64,000 nucleotides of DNA from assembly GCF_014324365.1 (NCBI RefSeq), contig NZ_QEIG01000002.1, positions 159,354 to 223,353 of the forward strand, given 5' to 3'. The position numbers and the translations under genes are program-made. The DNA is from Algoriphagus sp. AK58 (GTDB taxonomy: Bacteria; Bacteroidota; Bacteroidia; Cytophagales; Cyclobacteriaceae). This document shows, piece after piece, positions 43,693 to 53,514 of the stretch (position 1 is the stretch's first letter; the number at the start of each line of letters is the position of its first letter). Under the pieces are notes generated by a model. It was not told the origin of the DNA, ran no database searches, and saw only the letters and a program-made list of their open reading frames with translations.

Positions 43693-45165
43693 TTAACCAG
43701 CGATTTGCTCTTCTACCTCGAAGAATGAGGCATCCTTCATCGGTAGCGTTGATGAACCCATCAGGAATTCATCTACTTTAACAGCAGCTTCCCTTCCTTC
43801 GGAAATAGCCCATACGACCAGGGATTGGCCTCTGCGCATATCTCCCGCGAGGAAAACTTTCGGGTTGGTACTCTGAAAATTCTTTGATTTTGGCAGACTG
43901 TTTTCCATTTGGTCCACACCAAAAGCGTGTAAAAGACCATTTTGAGCAGGACCCATATAGCCAATGGCTATGAAAGCAAGGTCACACGGCACAGTTCTTT
44001 CCGTGCCCGGAATTTCCTCAAAGGTCATTCTACCGCCTTTTTCCTTCCACTCAATGTCAACCAAGGTTAACCCTGTGACTTCACCCGCTTCATTTCCGAC
44101 AAATTCTTTGGTGAGGATGGAAAACATACGATCAGCACCCTCCTCATGAGAGCTTGATGTTCTCAGAGTCATGGGCCATTCCGGCCAAGGATTTAAGGTA
44201 TTTCGTTGTTTTGGGGGTTTTGGAAGCAATTCCAGCTGGGTAATGGAAGCTGCTCCATGACGATTGGATGTGCCTATACAGTCACTTCCTGTATCGCCAC
44301 CCCCTATGACTATGACGTGTTTTCCTTTGGCAGAAATCGGGTTTTGAGAGATCTCCCCGCCAATCACCTGATTTTGTTTGCCAAGGAATTCCATCGCAAA
44401 ATGTACACCTTTGAGTTTGTCCCCCTTGATGTTGAGCGCTCTGGGTTGTTGAGCGCCCGTAGAAAGAACCACGGCATCATAATTTTGGAGAATGGAATCG
44501 GCTTTGATGCTTGTTCCAATTTCAGTTTTGGTAGAAAAGATCACTCCTTCTTGCCTCATCAAGTCGATTCTTCGATCAATGACCCATTTTTCCAGTTTGA
44601 AATCCGGAATTCCATAGCGTAGCAAGCCCCCAATCTTAGCTTCTTTCTCAAATAAGGTCACTTCATGCCCGGCCTGATTCAGCTGATCTGCCGCAGCAAG
44701 CCCGGCAGGACCTGATCCGATGACAGCCACTTTTTTTCCTGTTCTTTTTGCAGGAGGATTGGCCTTGATCAGTCCAAGTTCGTAGGCTTTCTCAGCGATG
44801 CTTTTTTCAATCAACTCAATGGCAACAGGATCTTTGTTGATTCCTAATACACAGCTCGCCTCGCAGGGTGCAGGGCAGATTCTGCCGGTGAATTCCGGGA
44901 AATTGTTGGTGCTGCGTAAAATGTTGATGGCTTGCTCCCATTCCTTATTGTACACGGCATCGTTAAACTCCGGAATCACATTGCCTAACGGACAACCATT
45001 GTGGCAAAAAGGCACCCCGCAATCCATGCATCTTGCCGCCTGATGATTGAGTTTTTCATCGGAAAACGGCTCGTATATTTCTCTGTAATCTCCGATTCTC
45101 TCTTTTGGGTCTCGGCTTACAGGTGTTTCTCTCTTAAATTGAATAAATCCGTCTTTCGCTCCCAT
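43693..45165 (-). CDS. gltD: Glutamate synthase (NADPH) small subunit
   Basis: GltD feeds electrons from NADPH through FAD and iron-sulfur clusters to GltB for glutamate formation from glutamine and 2-oxoglutarate. The N-terminus has the Cys clusters CMDCGVPFCHNGCPLGN and CPAPCEASCV; the FAD motif VAVIGSGPAGLAAADQL and the NADPH motif VIGGGDTGSDC follow. The start MGAKDGFIQF at 45165 is chosen, since the longer open frame overlaps gltB. 490 residues. Only one base separates it from gltB. Confidence 0.95.
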   Translation of the reverse strand: MGAKDGFIQFKRETPVSRDPKERIGDYREIYEPFSDEKLNHQAARCMDCGVPFCHNGCPLGNVIPEFNDAVYNKEWEQAINILRSTNNFPEFTGRICPAPCEASCVLGINKDPVAIELIEKSIAEKAYELGLIKANPPAKRTGKKVAVIGSGPAGLAAADQLNQAGHEVTLFEKEAKIGGLLRYGIPDFKLEKWVIDRRIDLMRQEGVIFSTKTEIGTSIKADSILQNYDAVVLSTGAQQPRALNIKGDKLKGVHFAMEFLGKQNQVIGGEISQNPISAKGKHVIVIGGGDTGSDCIGTSNRHGAASITQLELLPKPPKQRNTLNPWPEWPMTLRTSSSHEEGADRMFSILTKEFVGNEAGEVTGLTLVDIEWKEKGGRMTFEEIPGTERTVPCDLAFIAIGYMGPAQNGLLHAFGVDQMENSLPKSKNFQSTNPKVFLAGDMRRGQSLVVWAISEGREAAVKVDEFLMGSSTLPMKDASFFEVEEQIAG

Positions 45166-45166
45166 C

Positions 45167-48100
45167 TTACACCAATGATTTAGCTTGTTCTTTTGCTCTT
45201 TTTTCCAATACAGCCTTATAGTCTCTAGGAATGACCTTGATGAATTTTTCCTTGGCGGAACTCCATTCATCCAAGAATTTTTGTCCAAGACCACTGTTGG
45301 TCAATTTGACATGACGCTTGAGGTAAGCCTTGATTGTGGCGAAGTCTTCCTCTTCCAAAAGATCAATGTCCACCATTTCGGTATTGATTTCCGTGATGTA
45401 GTCTTTGAGAATATAGGCGATACCTCCGCTCATACCGGCGGCAAAGTTTCTTCCGATCTCGCCCAGGTTGATCACGAGACCACCCGTCATGTATTCACAG
45501 CCATGGTCTCCAATTCCTTCGATCACCGCCTTTACTCCGGAATTTCGAACACAGAATCTTTCACCGCCTTTGCCGTTGATATAGGCTTCTCCAGAAGTAG
45601 CGCCATAGAAGGCCACGTTTCCGATGATGATATTTTCCTCGGGTACAAATCGGGCATTTCGGCTTGGGTAGATGATCAGACGGCCTCCGGAAAGTCCTTT
45701 TCCGAAGTAATCATTTGCTTCTCCCTCCAACTCAAAGTTGACTCCTTTGGCTAAAAAGCCCCCGAAAGTCTGACCGGCAGAGCCGTTAAACTTAAAGTGG
45801 ATGGTGTCTTCAGGCAATCCCACGCCTCCGTAGATTTTGGAAATCTCATTGGAAAGCATGGCACCGACAGATCGGTCAGTGTTTTTGATCTGGAAATTAC
45901 CCTGTACTTGGATGGCTTGCTCCAGAGCTGGTGTGGCTGCCTTGATCAACTGTCGGTCCAGTACATTTTGTAATTCAAATTCCTGGTCGATTTGCTTATG
46001 GATACCCACATGATCCGGGACTTCCACTTTGTGGAAGATTGGAGAAAGATCGATTTTATCCCACTTCCAGTGGTTGAGATGCCCGGTGGACTGAAGTACC
46101 TGGCTTTGGCCTACCATCTGATCGATAGTTCGGAATCCAAGGGAAGCCATAATTTCACGGAGATCCTGCACGAGGAATTTGAAATAATTGACCACATGGT
46201 CTGGATCTCCTGTGAAGAGTTTTCTTAGCTCAGGATCTTGAGTAGCGATACCAACAGGACAAGTATTCAGGTGACACTTACGCATCATGATGCAACCTTC
46301 CACTACCAGGGCACCAGTTGCAATTCCCCATTCCTCAGCTCCCAAAAGTGTGGCAATAGCCAAATCACGCCCAGTTCTTAGCTGTCCGTCAGTCTGAAGG
46401 ACCACACGGCTTCGTAGGTTGTTTTTCACCAAAGTCTGGTGTGCTTCAGAAAGCCCAAGCTCCCAAGGCAAACCTGCATGGCGAATTGAACTCAATGGAG
46501 AAGCCCCAGTGCCACCATCTGCTCCCGAAATCAGGATTACATCGGCGGCTGCCTTTGCCACTCCGGCTGCTACGGTTCCTACGCCTGCTTGAGAAACCAA
46601 TTTTACATTGATTCTGGCCTTACGGTTCGCATTTTTGAGGTCGAAAATCAGCTGAGCCAAATCTTCGATCGAATAAATATCATGATGGGGAGGAGGAGAA
46701 ATCAACCCCACTCCCGGAGTGGAATGCCTTACACGACCAATCCAATCATCTACTTTATGGCCTGGAAGCTGACCGCCTTCACCCGGCTTAGCGCCCTGAG
46801 CCATTTTGATTTGGAGTTCGTCAGCATTGGTGAGGTAATGGGAGGTCACGCCAAATCGACCCGAGGCTACCTGCTTGATGGCAGATCGTTCCCAGTCACC
46901 ATTTGGTTTTTTCTCATATCTAACCTCGTCTTCTCCACCTTCGCCGGAGTTGCTTTTTGCGCCGATTCGGTTCATAGCAATAGCCAGAGTGGTATGTGCC
47001 TCATGGGATATGGATCCAAAAGACATTGCTCCAGTAGCAAATCGCTTCATGATTTTCTCCGCAGGCTCTACCTCATCGATTGGGACGCTGATTTGCTTTT
47101 TGAATTCAAATAACCCGCGTAGCGTCAAGGCATCTTTAGTCTGCTCATTGATTTTGGCAGCAAACTTTTTGTAAAGTTCATAATCTCCCAATCGGGTAGA
47201 TTTCTGAAGCAAGTGGATGGTTTCGGGGTTAAACATGTGCTTTTCCCCTCTTCGTTTCCATTGATAGACCCCTCCGGTCTCGAGAACAGGAGAATGGGTC
47301 TCATACGCTGCTCTGTGTCGTATCAATACTTCTTCTGCCAATTCATCAAAGGATATCCCACTGATTCGTGATACTGTACCTTTGAAGCATCGGTCAATCA
47401 CTTCAGGCCCTAATCCGATTGCTTCGAAAATCTGAGCGCCCTGATAGGACTGCAGAGTAGAGATTCCCATTTTGGAAAGTACTTTCAACAGACCTTTTCC
47501 GATGGCATCCTGATAGTTGGCAAACAAGGTTTTTTCGTCCTTCACTTTGCTCAGTTGGCCTTTTCTAAACAGGTCCAACAAAGATTCCAAAGCCAAATAG
47601 GGGTTGATGGCAGAGACACCATAGCCAATGGCTGTGGCGAAATGGTGAACCTCTCTGATATCGGCTGATTCTAAAACCAAGCCTGCTCGGGTTCTGATTT
47701 TTTTCTTCACCAAGTGTTGGTGAACAGCCCCAATTGCCAAAAGTGAAGGGATCGGCGCCTGGTTTTCAGAGCTGTTTCGGTCTGATATGATCAGGACGTT
47801 TTTACCATCTAAAAGAATGGCCTCCTCTGCTTCTTTGCAAAGTTTATCCAGGGCTTCGAGGAGTCTTCCTGGTTTATGATCTGCCACAAAGTGTCCGAAC
47901 AGTCGTTTTGCCCGGTAGCCCAAATGTTCCATTCGGGTGATTTTCTCCAAGTCTTCGTTGAGGAGTACGGGCTGAGAAATGTGGATCTGCTTGGTATGCT
48001 GAGGGCTTTCCTCCAAAATATTATGACCTTCCCCGATTCTGGTAAATAGGGACATTACCAATCGCTCCCTGATGGGATCGATGGGAGGGTTACTTACCTG

Positions 48101-49660
48101 GGCAAATAGCTGCTTGAAGTAATTGGAAATGTGCTGGCTTTGTTTGGACAGCACAGCCAACGGTGTATCGGCACCCATAGAACCCACAGCTTCATAGCCA
48201 GTGTCGCCCATAGGAGCAAGGATAACTTTAAGCTCTTCTGAAGTGTATCCAAAAACAGTCTGGCACTTTTGGATATTTTCAGTGGAGTATGGGTGGCTCA
48301 GCTCCTCAGGATCTGGCACAAAGCGCAGTTTGGTGCGCTGTTCGTTAACCCATTTTTCGTAAGGCTGACGTCTGCAGATTTCACCTTTGACCTCTTCGTC
48401 AAATAATACACGGCCTTTTTCCAAATCGGCCCAAAGCATACGGCCTGGACTGATGCGGCCTTTTTCGGTGATGGTAGCCTCACGGATTGGAAGTGCGCCA
48501 GCTTCAGAGGAAAGGATCAGTCTGTTATCCCTGGTAATGAAATAGCGAAGTGGGCGAAGACCATTTCGGTCCAGGGTAGCCCCTACGGATTTACCATCGG
48601 TAAACAAAAGTGCTGCCGGACCATCCCATGGTTCAACCAAAGAAGCGTGGAATTTGTAAAAAGCCTTCCGATCCCGATCCATCACTTGATTATCCTGCCA
48701 GGCTTCAGGGACTAGCATCATCATGGCATGGGGAAGCGAACGGCCACTCAGGGTCAACAGCTCCACCATGGCATCCAGATTCGCAGAGTCCGAATTCATC
48801 TTGTTGGTGATCGGCATCAGTTTGGAAAGCTCATCATCCGTGAAATACTTGGACTTCATCAGAGCCTCCTTAGACTTCATCTTATTGAGATTGCCTCGGA
48901 TGGTGTTGATTTCCCCGTTGTGAGAAAGGAATCGGAAGGGCTGAGCCAATCTCCAGTTTGGAAAGGTATTGGTAGAAAATCGTGAGTGAACGATAGCAAA
49001 TGCCGATTCAATCCTTGGGTTTTGAAGGTCCTTATAAAACGCCAAAACTTGGTCGGTTCTCAACTGACCTTTATATATAAGTGTCAGGGAACTCAGACTG
49101 GCAAAATAGAAGGAGTGATTTACCCCAGGTATTTCAGAATTGATCTTGGAGGTGGCGTAGTTTCTGAGCACATACAGTTTTCTTTCCAAGTCGATCCCGG
49201 TGAGTCCTTTTTTATGGCTGACAAACAGCTGCTCGATATTGGGCATCACATCCAAAGCACCGGATCCAGGTACGGTTTCATCTACTGGTACCTCTCGGTA
49301 TCCGATCAGATTAAAATCCATTTCCTCGATCAACTGATTGAGGAGCGCCTTAGATCTTTTGTATAACTGTTTGTTTTTAGGGAAAAAGGTCATTCCCACG
49401 CCATAGTATCCTGGCTCGGGTAAATTGATTTCTGTACGGGCGGTTACATCTTTGAGAAACTGGTGTGGTACCTGAATGGAAATTCCCGCTCCATCACCCG
49501 TTTTGGGATCGGATCCGCGGCCTCCACGGTGTTCCATGTTGCTCAGCATGTATAAGGCATCGCTGATAGTCTCATGAGTGGGTGTATTACTCAGGTCAAC
49601 CACCGCGCCAATACCGCAGGAGTCATGCTCAAACTCCGGTCGATATAAACCTTGTTGCAT
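45167..49660 (-). CDS. gltB: Glutamate synthase large subunit
   Basis: This 1,497-residue enzyme combines an Ntn glutaminase domain with an FMN/3Fe-4S synthase domain. The presumed mature N-terminal Cys15 is in EFEHDSCGIGAVV after a short propeptide. The synthase domain contains GAKSNSGEGGED, KPGEGGQLPGHKV and the iron-sulfur motif CIMMRKCHLNTCPVGIATQ, and the C-terminal GXGXG beta-helix region (GLSGGRLIIYPS onward). It is the first gene of the gltBD operon for ammonium assimilation in the cytosol. Confidence 0.97.
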   Translation of the reverse strand: MQQGLYRPEFEHDSCGIGAVVDLSNTPTHETISDALYMLSNMEHRGGRGSDPKTGDGAGISIQVPHQFLKDVTARTEINLPEPGYYGVGMTFFPKNKQLYKRSKALLNQLIEEMDFNLIGYREVPVDETVPGSGALDVMPNIEQLFVSHKKGLTGIDLERKLYVLRNYATSKINSEIPGVNHSFYFASLSSLTLIYKGQLRTDQVLAFYKDLQNPRIESAFAIVHSRFSTNTFPNWRLAQPFRFLSHNGEINTIRGNLNKMKSKEALMKSKYFTDDELSKLMPITNKMNSDSANLDAMVELLTLSGRSLPHAMMMLVPEAWQDNQVMDRDRKAFYKFHASLVEPWDGPAALLFTDGKSVGATLDRNGLRPLRYFITRDNRLILSSEAGALPIREATITEKGRISPGRMLWADLEKGRVLFDEEVKGEICRRQPYEKWVNEQRTKLRFVPDPEELSHPYSTENIQKCQTVFGYTSEELKVILAPMGDTGYEAVGSMGADTPLAVLSKQSQHISNYFKQLFAQVSNPPIDPIRERLVMSLFTRIGEGHNILEESPQHTKQIHISQPVLLNEDLEKITRMEHLGYRAKRLFGHFVADHKPGRLLEALDKLCKEAEEAILLDGKNVLIISDRNSSENQAPIPSLLAIGAVHQHLVKKKIRTRAGLVLESADIREVHHFATAIGYGVSAINPYLALESLLDLFRKGQLSKVKDEKTLFANYQDAIGKGLLKVLSKMGISTLQSYQGAQIFEAIGLGPEVIDRCFKGTVSRISGISFDELAEEVLIRHRAAYETHSPVLETGGVYQWKRRGEKHMFNPETIHLLQKSTRLGDYELYKKFAAKINEQTKDALTLRGLFEFKKQISVPIDEVEPAEKIMKRFATGAMSFGSISHEAHTTLAIAMNRIGAKSNSGEGGEDEVRYEKKPNGDWERSAIKQVASGRFGVTSHYLTNADELQIKMAQGAKPGEGGQLPGHKVDDWIGRVRHSTPGVGLISPPPHHDIYSIEDLAQLIFDLKNANRKARINVKLVSQAGVGTVAAGVAKAAADVILISGADGGTGASPLSSIRHAGLPWELGLSEAHQTLVKNNLRSRVVLQTDGQLRTGRDLAIATLLGAEEWGIATGALVVEGCIMMRKCHLNTCPVGIATQDPELRKLFTGDPDHVVNYFKFLVQDLREIMASLGFRTIDQMVGQSQVLQSTGHLNHWKWDKIDLSPIFHKVEVPDHVGIHKQIDQEFELQNVLDRQLIKAATPALEQAIQVQGNFQIKNTDRSVGAMLSNEISKIYGGVGLPEDTIHFKFNGSAGQTFGGFLAKGVNFELEGEANDYFGKGLSGGRLIIYPSRNARFVPEENIIIGNVAFYGATSGEAYINGKGGERFCVRNSGVKAVIEGIGDHGCEYMTGGLVINLGEIGRNFAAGMSGGIAYILKDYITEINTEMVDIDLLEEEDFATIKAYLKRHVKLTNSGLGQKFLDEWSSAKEKFIKVIPRDYKAVLEKRAKEQAKSLV

Positions 49661-50054
49661 TCTAATTAGTATTTAATAGGTTTAAAATTTCCAAAAATTA
49701 CAGAAAATTTTTCCTTTGTTAAAATTAATGCAATGAATAGGCCTTTTTAATGCGGTATTATTGATAAAAATGGGCTATCCTGATTTTTTTTCAAAATCAA
49801 AATCTGATTTAAATAAGCCGAATTTTTGAATGAAATTTTGCAAAAAATTAAAATCAAGGTTTATTTTTTAGCCATTTTGATAAAAATAAATGTAAAAATG
49901 AGGAGTAATGGTTTTTTTGATTTTTTTGAAAAAAAAATTTAAACTTTTTATTTTTCCTTATTTACAATAGGATGCGAAAGGAGTTTGTTTTGTCATCAAA
50001 AACAAAATAATATTCTGATAAAAATTATTTTTGCAGAATTAAAATAATAAGCGT
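49661..50054. other. Very AT-rich upstream region of gltB
   Basis: About 390 bases of long A and T tracts with no reading frame. It holds the gltB promoter and follows the end of gldE. No gldD-like gene is present here. Confidence 0.5.
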
Positions 50055-51404
50055 TTAATCGGTAAAAGGTGTCGAACTGTCCTTTTCGCCTGATTTAAGA
50101 TGGACTTTTACCTTCTTGATTTTTCGAGAATCCACTGCCAAAACAGTAAATTCGAAATCCTCAAAAGTGATTTTTGTGCCGTTTTTGGGCATTTTGGAGT
50201 TGAGCTCCAGTAAAAGGCCTCCTAACGATTCGCTTTCTCCTTTTACTTCATCAAACACTTGTGAATCCAGTTCAAGCTTCTTGCAAAAGTCATTGAGTGA
50301 CACCTTGCCTTCGAAAATAAAGGTGTCTGTATCGATCTCCTGAAAAAAGATCGTATCGGTATCATCAAATTCATCATTGATCTCTCCGATAATTTCTTCA
50401 ATCAAGTCTTCTAAAGTAACCAAGCCTGAGGTGCCGCCATATTCATCGACGACAATCGCCATATGAACGCGCATCTTTTGAAAGTCTTTGAGGAGACTGT
50501 CTACTTTTTTGTTTTCAGGAACAAAGAAACTTTTCCGGATTAATGATTTCCAATCAAAGTTCTCATCCTTATCGATATGGGGAAGAAGATCCTTGATATA
50601 AAGAATCCCGATGATATTGTCTATGGTTTCTTCAAAAACTGGGATTCTGGAGTATCCACTTTTATTGATTTTGTCCATCAGCTCGTGGAAATCTATCTCG
50701 GAATCCACTGCTGTGATTTCCATTCGGCTTTTCATCACTTGCCTTACGCTCAGGGTGCCGAAGTTTACAATCCCTTTTAAAATTTCTTTTTCCTCTTCCG
50801 GGGTATCTTCCGTGGTCAACTCCAAGGCCTGATGGATTTCATCCACAGAAAGTGAATATCCTTTTTGTTGAATTCTTTTTTCTATCACGTCACTAAAGGC
50901 CATTAAAAAGGCAGAGAAAGGTTTTAGAACGGAATTGAAAAAACTGATGTATGGGGCGAGATTAAGAGCAAAAGTGGTTTTGGCTTGGTTTGCATATACT
51001 TTGGGTACAATTTCTCCAAAAAATACAATGGCAAAGGTAACCCCCACAGTCTGAACCAAAATCACGATTATTCCTGTGGCATTCATTCCAAAAATGGTCC
51101 AGGTAACAAAGGTGGTCAGGGTGACAATAGCAATGTTGATAAGGTTATTCAATATCAAAACAGTACTGAGAAGCCTTTTTGGAGAAGAAAGAAGGTTGGT
51201 GATAATTCTTCCCTTTTCGGGATGATGATCATTCAAGTCGGTAATGTCATCTTTGGTCAGTGAAAAAAAAGCAACCTCTGACCCGGATACCAAAGCGGAT
51301 CCGATTAATAAAAGTACCAGTGCGAGCCCGTTGAATAGAAAATAGGAGAAAGTTAGCTCAGGAACTTGGGCTATCAGTAGGTAACTCGGGTAGGGATCGT
51401 CCAT
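50055..51404 (-). CDS. gldE: GldE-like CNNM/CorC family membrane protein
   Basis: This protein has an N-terminal DUF21 membrane domain (about residues 20-190, three to four helices, with GSALVSGSEVAFFSLT), two CBS domains (about 210-330, with VMKSRMEITAVD and DEYGGTSGLVTLEDLIEEIIGEI) and a CorC_HlyC C-terminal domain. In Bacteroidota the member linked to ssb and mutY is named GldE and is needed for gliding in Flavobacterium. The ATG at 51404 is preferred to a TTG at 51428. It lies 72 bases after ssb. Metal-ion transport is a family-level possibility. Confidence 0.82.
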   Translation of the reverse strand: MDDPYPSYLLIAQVPELTFSYFLFNGLALVLLLIGSALVSGSEVAFFSLTKDDITDLNDHHPEKGRIITNLLSSPKRLLSTVLILNNLINIAIVTLTTFVTWTIFGMNATGIIVILVQTVGVTFAIVFFGEIVPKVYANQAKTTFALNLAPYISFFNSVLKPFSAFLMAFSDVIEKRIQQKGYSLSVDEIHQALELTTEDTPEEEKEILKGIVNFGTLSVRQVMKSRMEITAVDSEIDFHELMDKINKSGYSRIPVFEETIDNIIGILYIKDLLPHIDKDENFDWKSLIRKSFFVPENKKVDSLLKDFQKMRVHMAIVVDEYGGTSGLVTLEDLIEEIIGEINDEFDDTDTIFFQEIDTDTFIFEGKVSLNDFCKKLELDSQVFDEVKGESESLGGLLLELNSKMPKNGTKITFEDFEFTVLAVDSRKIKKVKVHLKSGEKDSSTPFTD

Positions 51405-51476
51405 AAGGCGTTGGAATTGATGAAACAAATTTAGAAAATCCCCTGAACCAAAAGAACAGGGGATTTGTGCTTGGTA

Positions 51477-51947
51477 TTAAAACGGAAGATCATCCTCTTC
51501 AGCGTCCATAGAAATATCAGGGGCTGAACTTGGACTCATTGCCGATGCTTGTTTTGGTGCTACAGCCGGACTTTGGGAAGTTTGAGTGGATGGGTTAGCT
51601 CCAGCCATACCTTCCGGCCTGCCTCCCACCATAGTGAAACTGATCACTCTGATTTTAGTGCGTTTCCTATTTTGGCCTTGTTCATCCTGCCAAGTGTCAG
51701 ACTTGATTTTGCCTTCTACATAGATTTGTGAACCTTTTCTCAGGTATTGCTCAGCGATTTTGGCTTGTGGGCCCCAAAGCTCCAAATCATGCCATTCGGT
51801 TTGATCTACACGATTTCCATTTCGATCCTTGTACGATTCTGTCGTAGCCAATCTGAGGTTGGCCACTACATTGTCGCCCTCCAAATACTTTACTTCTGGG
51901 TCTGCACCCAAATTGCCCAGTAAAATTACCTTGTTTACACCTGCCAT
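51477..51947 (-). CDS. ssb: Single-stranded DNA-binding protein
   Basis: SSB coats single-stranded DNA during replication and repair. The N-terminal OB fold (MAGVNKVILLGNLGADPEVKYLEG to about residue 110) is complete, a Gln/Ser/Pro/Ala-rich linker follows, and the acidic tip ends in AEEDDLPF, the partner-binding tail. 156 residues. It lies between mutY and gldE in one operon. Confidence 0.96.
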   Translation of the reverse strand: MAGVNKVILLGNLGADPEVKYLEGDNVVANLRLATTESYKDRNGNRVDQTEWHDLELWGPQAKIAEQYLRKGSQIYVEGKIKSDTWQDEQGQNRKRTKIRVISFTMVGGRPEGMAGANPSTQTSQSPAVAPKQASAMSPSSAPDISMDAEEDDLPF

Positions 51948-51992
51948 AGCTTTAAGTTTTTTTGTTAAAAAATGAATGAAGACTGAAATTAC

Positions 51993-53042
51993 TCAAATAC
52001 CCTGATCGTTCAAAAAGTTCACAATCAATTTAGGTTTAGCCAAGTATTCAATCTCTTTTTCTGCTACCAGCATAAATCCCTCCTTTTCACACCATTGTGA
52101 GAGTTCCGGAAATTTTTCGGCAGGAATTTCCAACTCCGAAAAACTTGCAGTCAGTCGTTGATGTGACAAGATGTGACGGTATTTTTTAGGTAGTGGTTGT
52201 GGTTTTTCTTTTTCTCCCAAGGGCAATGGCGCAGTCTCTATAAGAGGGAAGTCGTGCAATCCGGTCCAGATATCTCCTGTTCCTCTTTTTTTCCATACCC
52301 AATGTTCCCTGCATTTGATGACCACGTAGTCTAGCGTTCTGTCCTTGACTTTGGTTTTTTTGATTTTTACCGGCAATTGACCCACTAACCCATTTTTGTA
52401 TGCAAAGCAACTGGTTTGAAGAGGGCAGGTGGAGCAGTCCGGATTTTTGGGCACGCATAGTCTGGCTCCAAAATCCATCATTGCCTGATTAAACTCTCCG
52501 GGATTTTCCTTTGGAATAAGCTCATTGGCCAAGGTTTCAAATTCCTTTTTGGCTTTTCCGCTTGCTATGTCTGTCTCGATCCCAAAGTACCTGGCCAGTA
52601 CCCGAAATACATTGCCGTCAACCACGGCCTTCACTTCACCAAAAGCAAAGCTGGAAATTGCTGCTGCTGTGTAGCTGCCAATTCCCTTTAGCTGTAATAA
52701 TGCGTCATAAGTGGAGGGAAATCTTCCCCCATGCTCATGCCAAATCAACTTGGCGCAGAAATGGAGGTTTCTGGCCCGGCTATAGTATCCCAATCCCTGC
52801 CAAAGACGAAGGACATCTGATTCTGGAGCCAATGCAAGATCCTTTACCGTGGGGTAGGCATTTACAAATGCATAATAATAAGGTAATCCCTGGGCTACTC
52901 TGGTTTGCTGTAGAATGATTTCGGATAGCCAGATTTTATAGGGATCAGAGGTCTCTCTCCAGGGTAATTCTCGGGGATTTTCCCGATACCAAGAAATAAT
53001 AAGATTCGAAAAGGCTTGATTTTCAGTGTTTTTAAGATTCAT
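51993..53042 (-). CDS. mutY: A/G-specific adenine DNA glycosylase
   Basis: MutY removes adenine mispaired with 8-oxoguanine. The catalytic Glu is in LSEIILQQTRV, the helix-hairpin-helix in LKGIGSYTAAAISSFAFGE with the Asp in AVVDGNV, and the 4Fe-4S cysteines in CVPKNPDCSTCPLQTSC. The C-terminal NUDIX-like domain (about 230-349) recognises oxoguanine. It is the first gene of mutY-ssb-gldE and is divergent from the HU gene. Confidence 0.95.
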   Translation of the reverse strand: MNLKNTENQAFSNLIISWYRENPRELPWRETSDPYKIWLSEIILQQTRVAQGLPYYYAFVNAYPTVKDLALAPESDVLRLWQGLGYYSRARNLHFCAKLIWHEHGGRFPSTYDALLQLKGIGSYTAAAISSFAFGEVKAVVDGNVFRVLARYFGIETDIASGKAKKEFETLANELIPKENPGEFNQAMMDFGARLCVPKNPDCSTCPLQTSCFAYKNGLVGQLPVKIKKTKVKDRTLDYVVIKCREHWVWKKRGTGDIWTGLHDFPLIETAPLPLGEKEKPQPLPKKYRHILSHQRLTASFSELEIPAEKFPELSQWCEKEGFMLVAEKEIEYLAKPKLIVNFLNDQGI

Positions 53043-53113
53043 TTGGCTGAAATATTTCCATTACAAACCAAGGGAATTTTTTTGAATATGTTTTTTAATT
53101 GCATTGGTTCTCG

Positions 53114-53121
53114 TACATTTG
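53114..53121 (+). promoter_or_regulatory. Candidate -7 element of the HU-TPR operon
   Basis: TACATTTG, an exact TAnnTTTG match followed by C, 66 bases before the GTG start of the HU gene in the divergent mutY-HU region. The TTG upstream are not at ideal spacing. Confidence 0.45.
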
Positions 53122-53187
53122 CAGTCCCAAAAACACTTGGTTAATAGGTTGTTAAGCTTATTTCGTAATTTCTAAATTAAAATCACT

Positions 53188-53496
53188 GTGACAAAAGCAG
53201 AAGTAATCACCAAGATTTCCGACAAAACCGGAATCCAGAAGGATGATGTGACACAAGCCATCGAAGCGTTCTTCAAAGTCGTAAAAGACTCCATGGCAGA
53301 GGGAGAAAACATCTACGTAAGAGGGTTTGGCAGCTTTATCAATAAGAAAAGAGCTAAGAAAATCGCCCGTAACATCTCCAAGAATACAGCTATCGTGATC
53401 GATGAGCACTACATCCCGGCTTTCAAGCCTTCCAAGGTATTTGTAGAAAAGATCAAAAACAGTAAAAAAATCAAACAATTGGCTCCTCAGGATTAA
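53188..53496 (+). CDS. HU/IHF family DNA-binding protein
   Basis: This is a 102-residue nucleoid protein that bends DNA as a dimer. The start is GTG at 53188, giving MTKAEVITKISDKTGIQ, which aligns with the first helix of HU. The GFGSFINKKRAKKIARNISKNT segment is the beta arm base, with IPAFKPSKVFVEKIK at the C-terminus; the arm lacks the usual RKGRNP(Q)TG sequence and instead has R-N-I-S-K-N-T, as is common in this Bacteroidota branch. TPR protein follows after 18 bases. Confidence 0.92.
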   Translation: MTKAEVITKISDKTGIQKDDVTQAIEAFFKVVKDSMAEGENIYVRGFGSFINKKRAKKIARNISKNTAIVIDEHYIPAFKPSKVFVEKIKNSKKIKQLAPQD

Positions 53497-53514
53497 TCTT
53501 GAGTTGACTTTAGC

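Noticed and set aside
45166..45294. N-terminal extension of the gltD frame
   Set aside because: It lies inside gltB, and the conserved GltD N-terminus begins at 45165.
50026..50033. TATTTTTG promoter-like site on the plus strand
   Set aside because: Genes on both sides are on the minus strand, and a promoter here would only read antisense into gldE.
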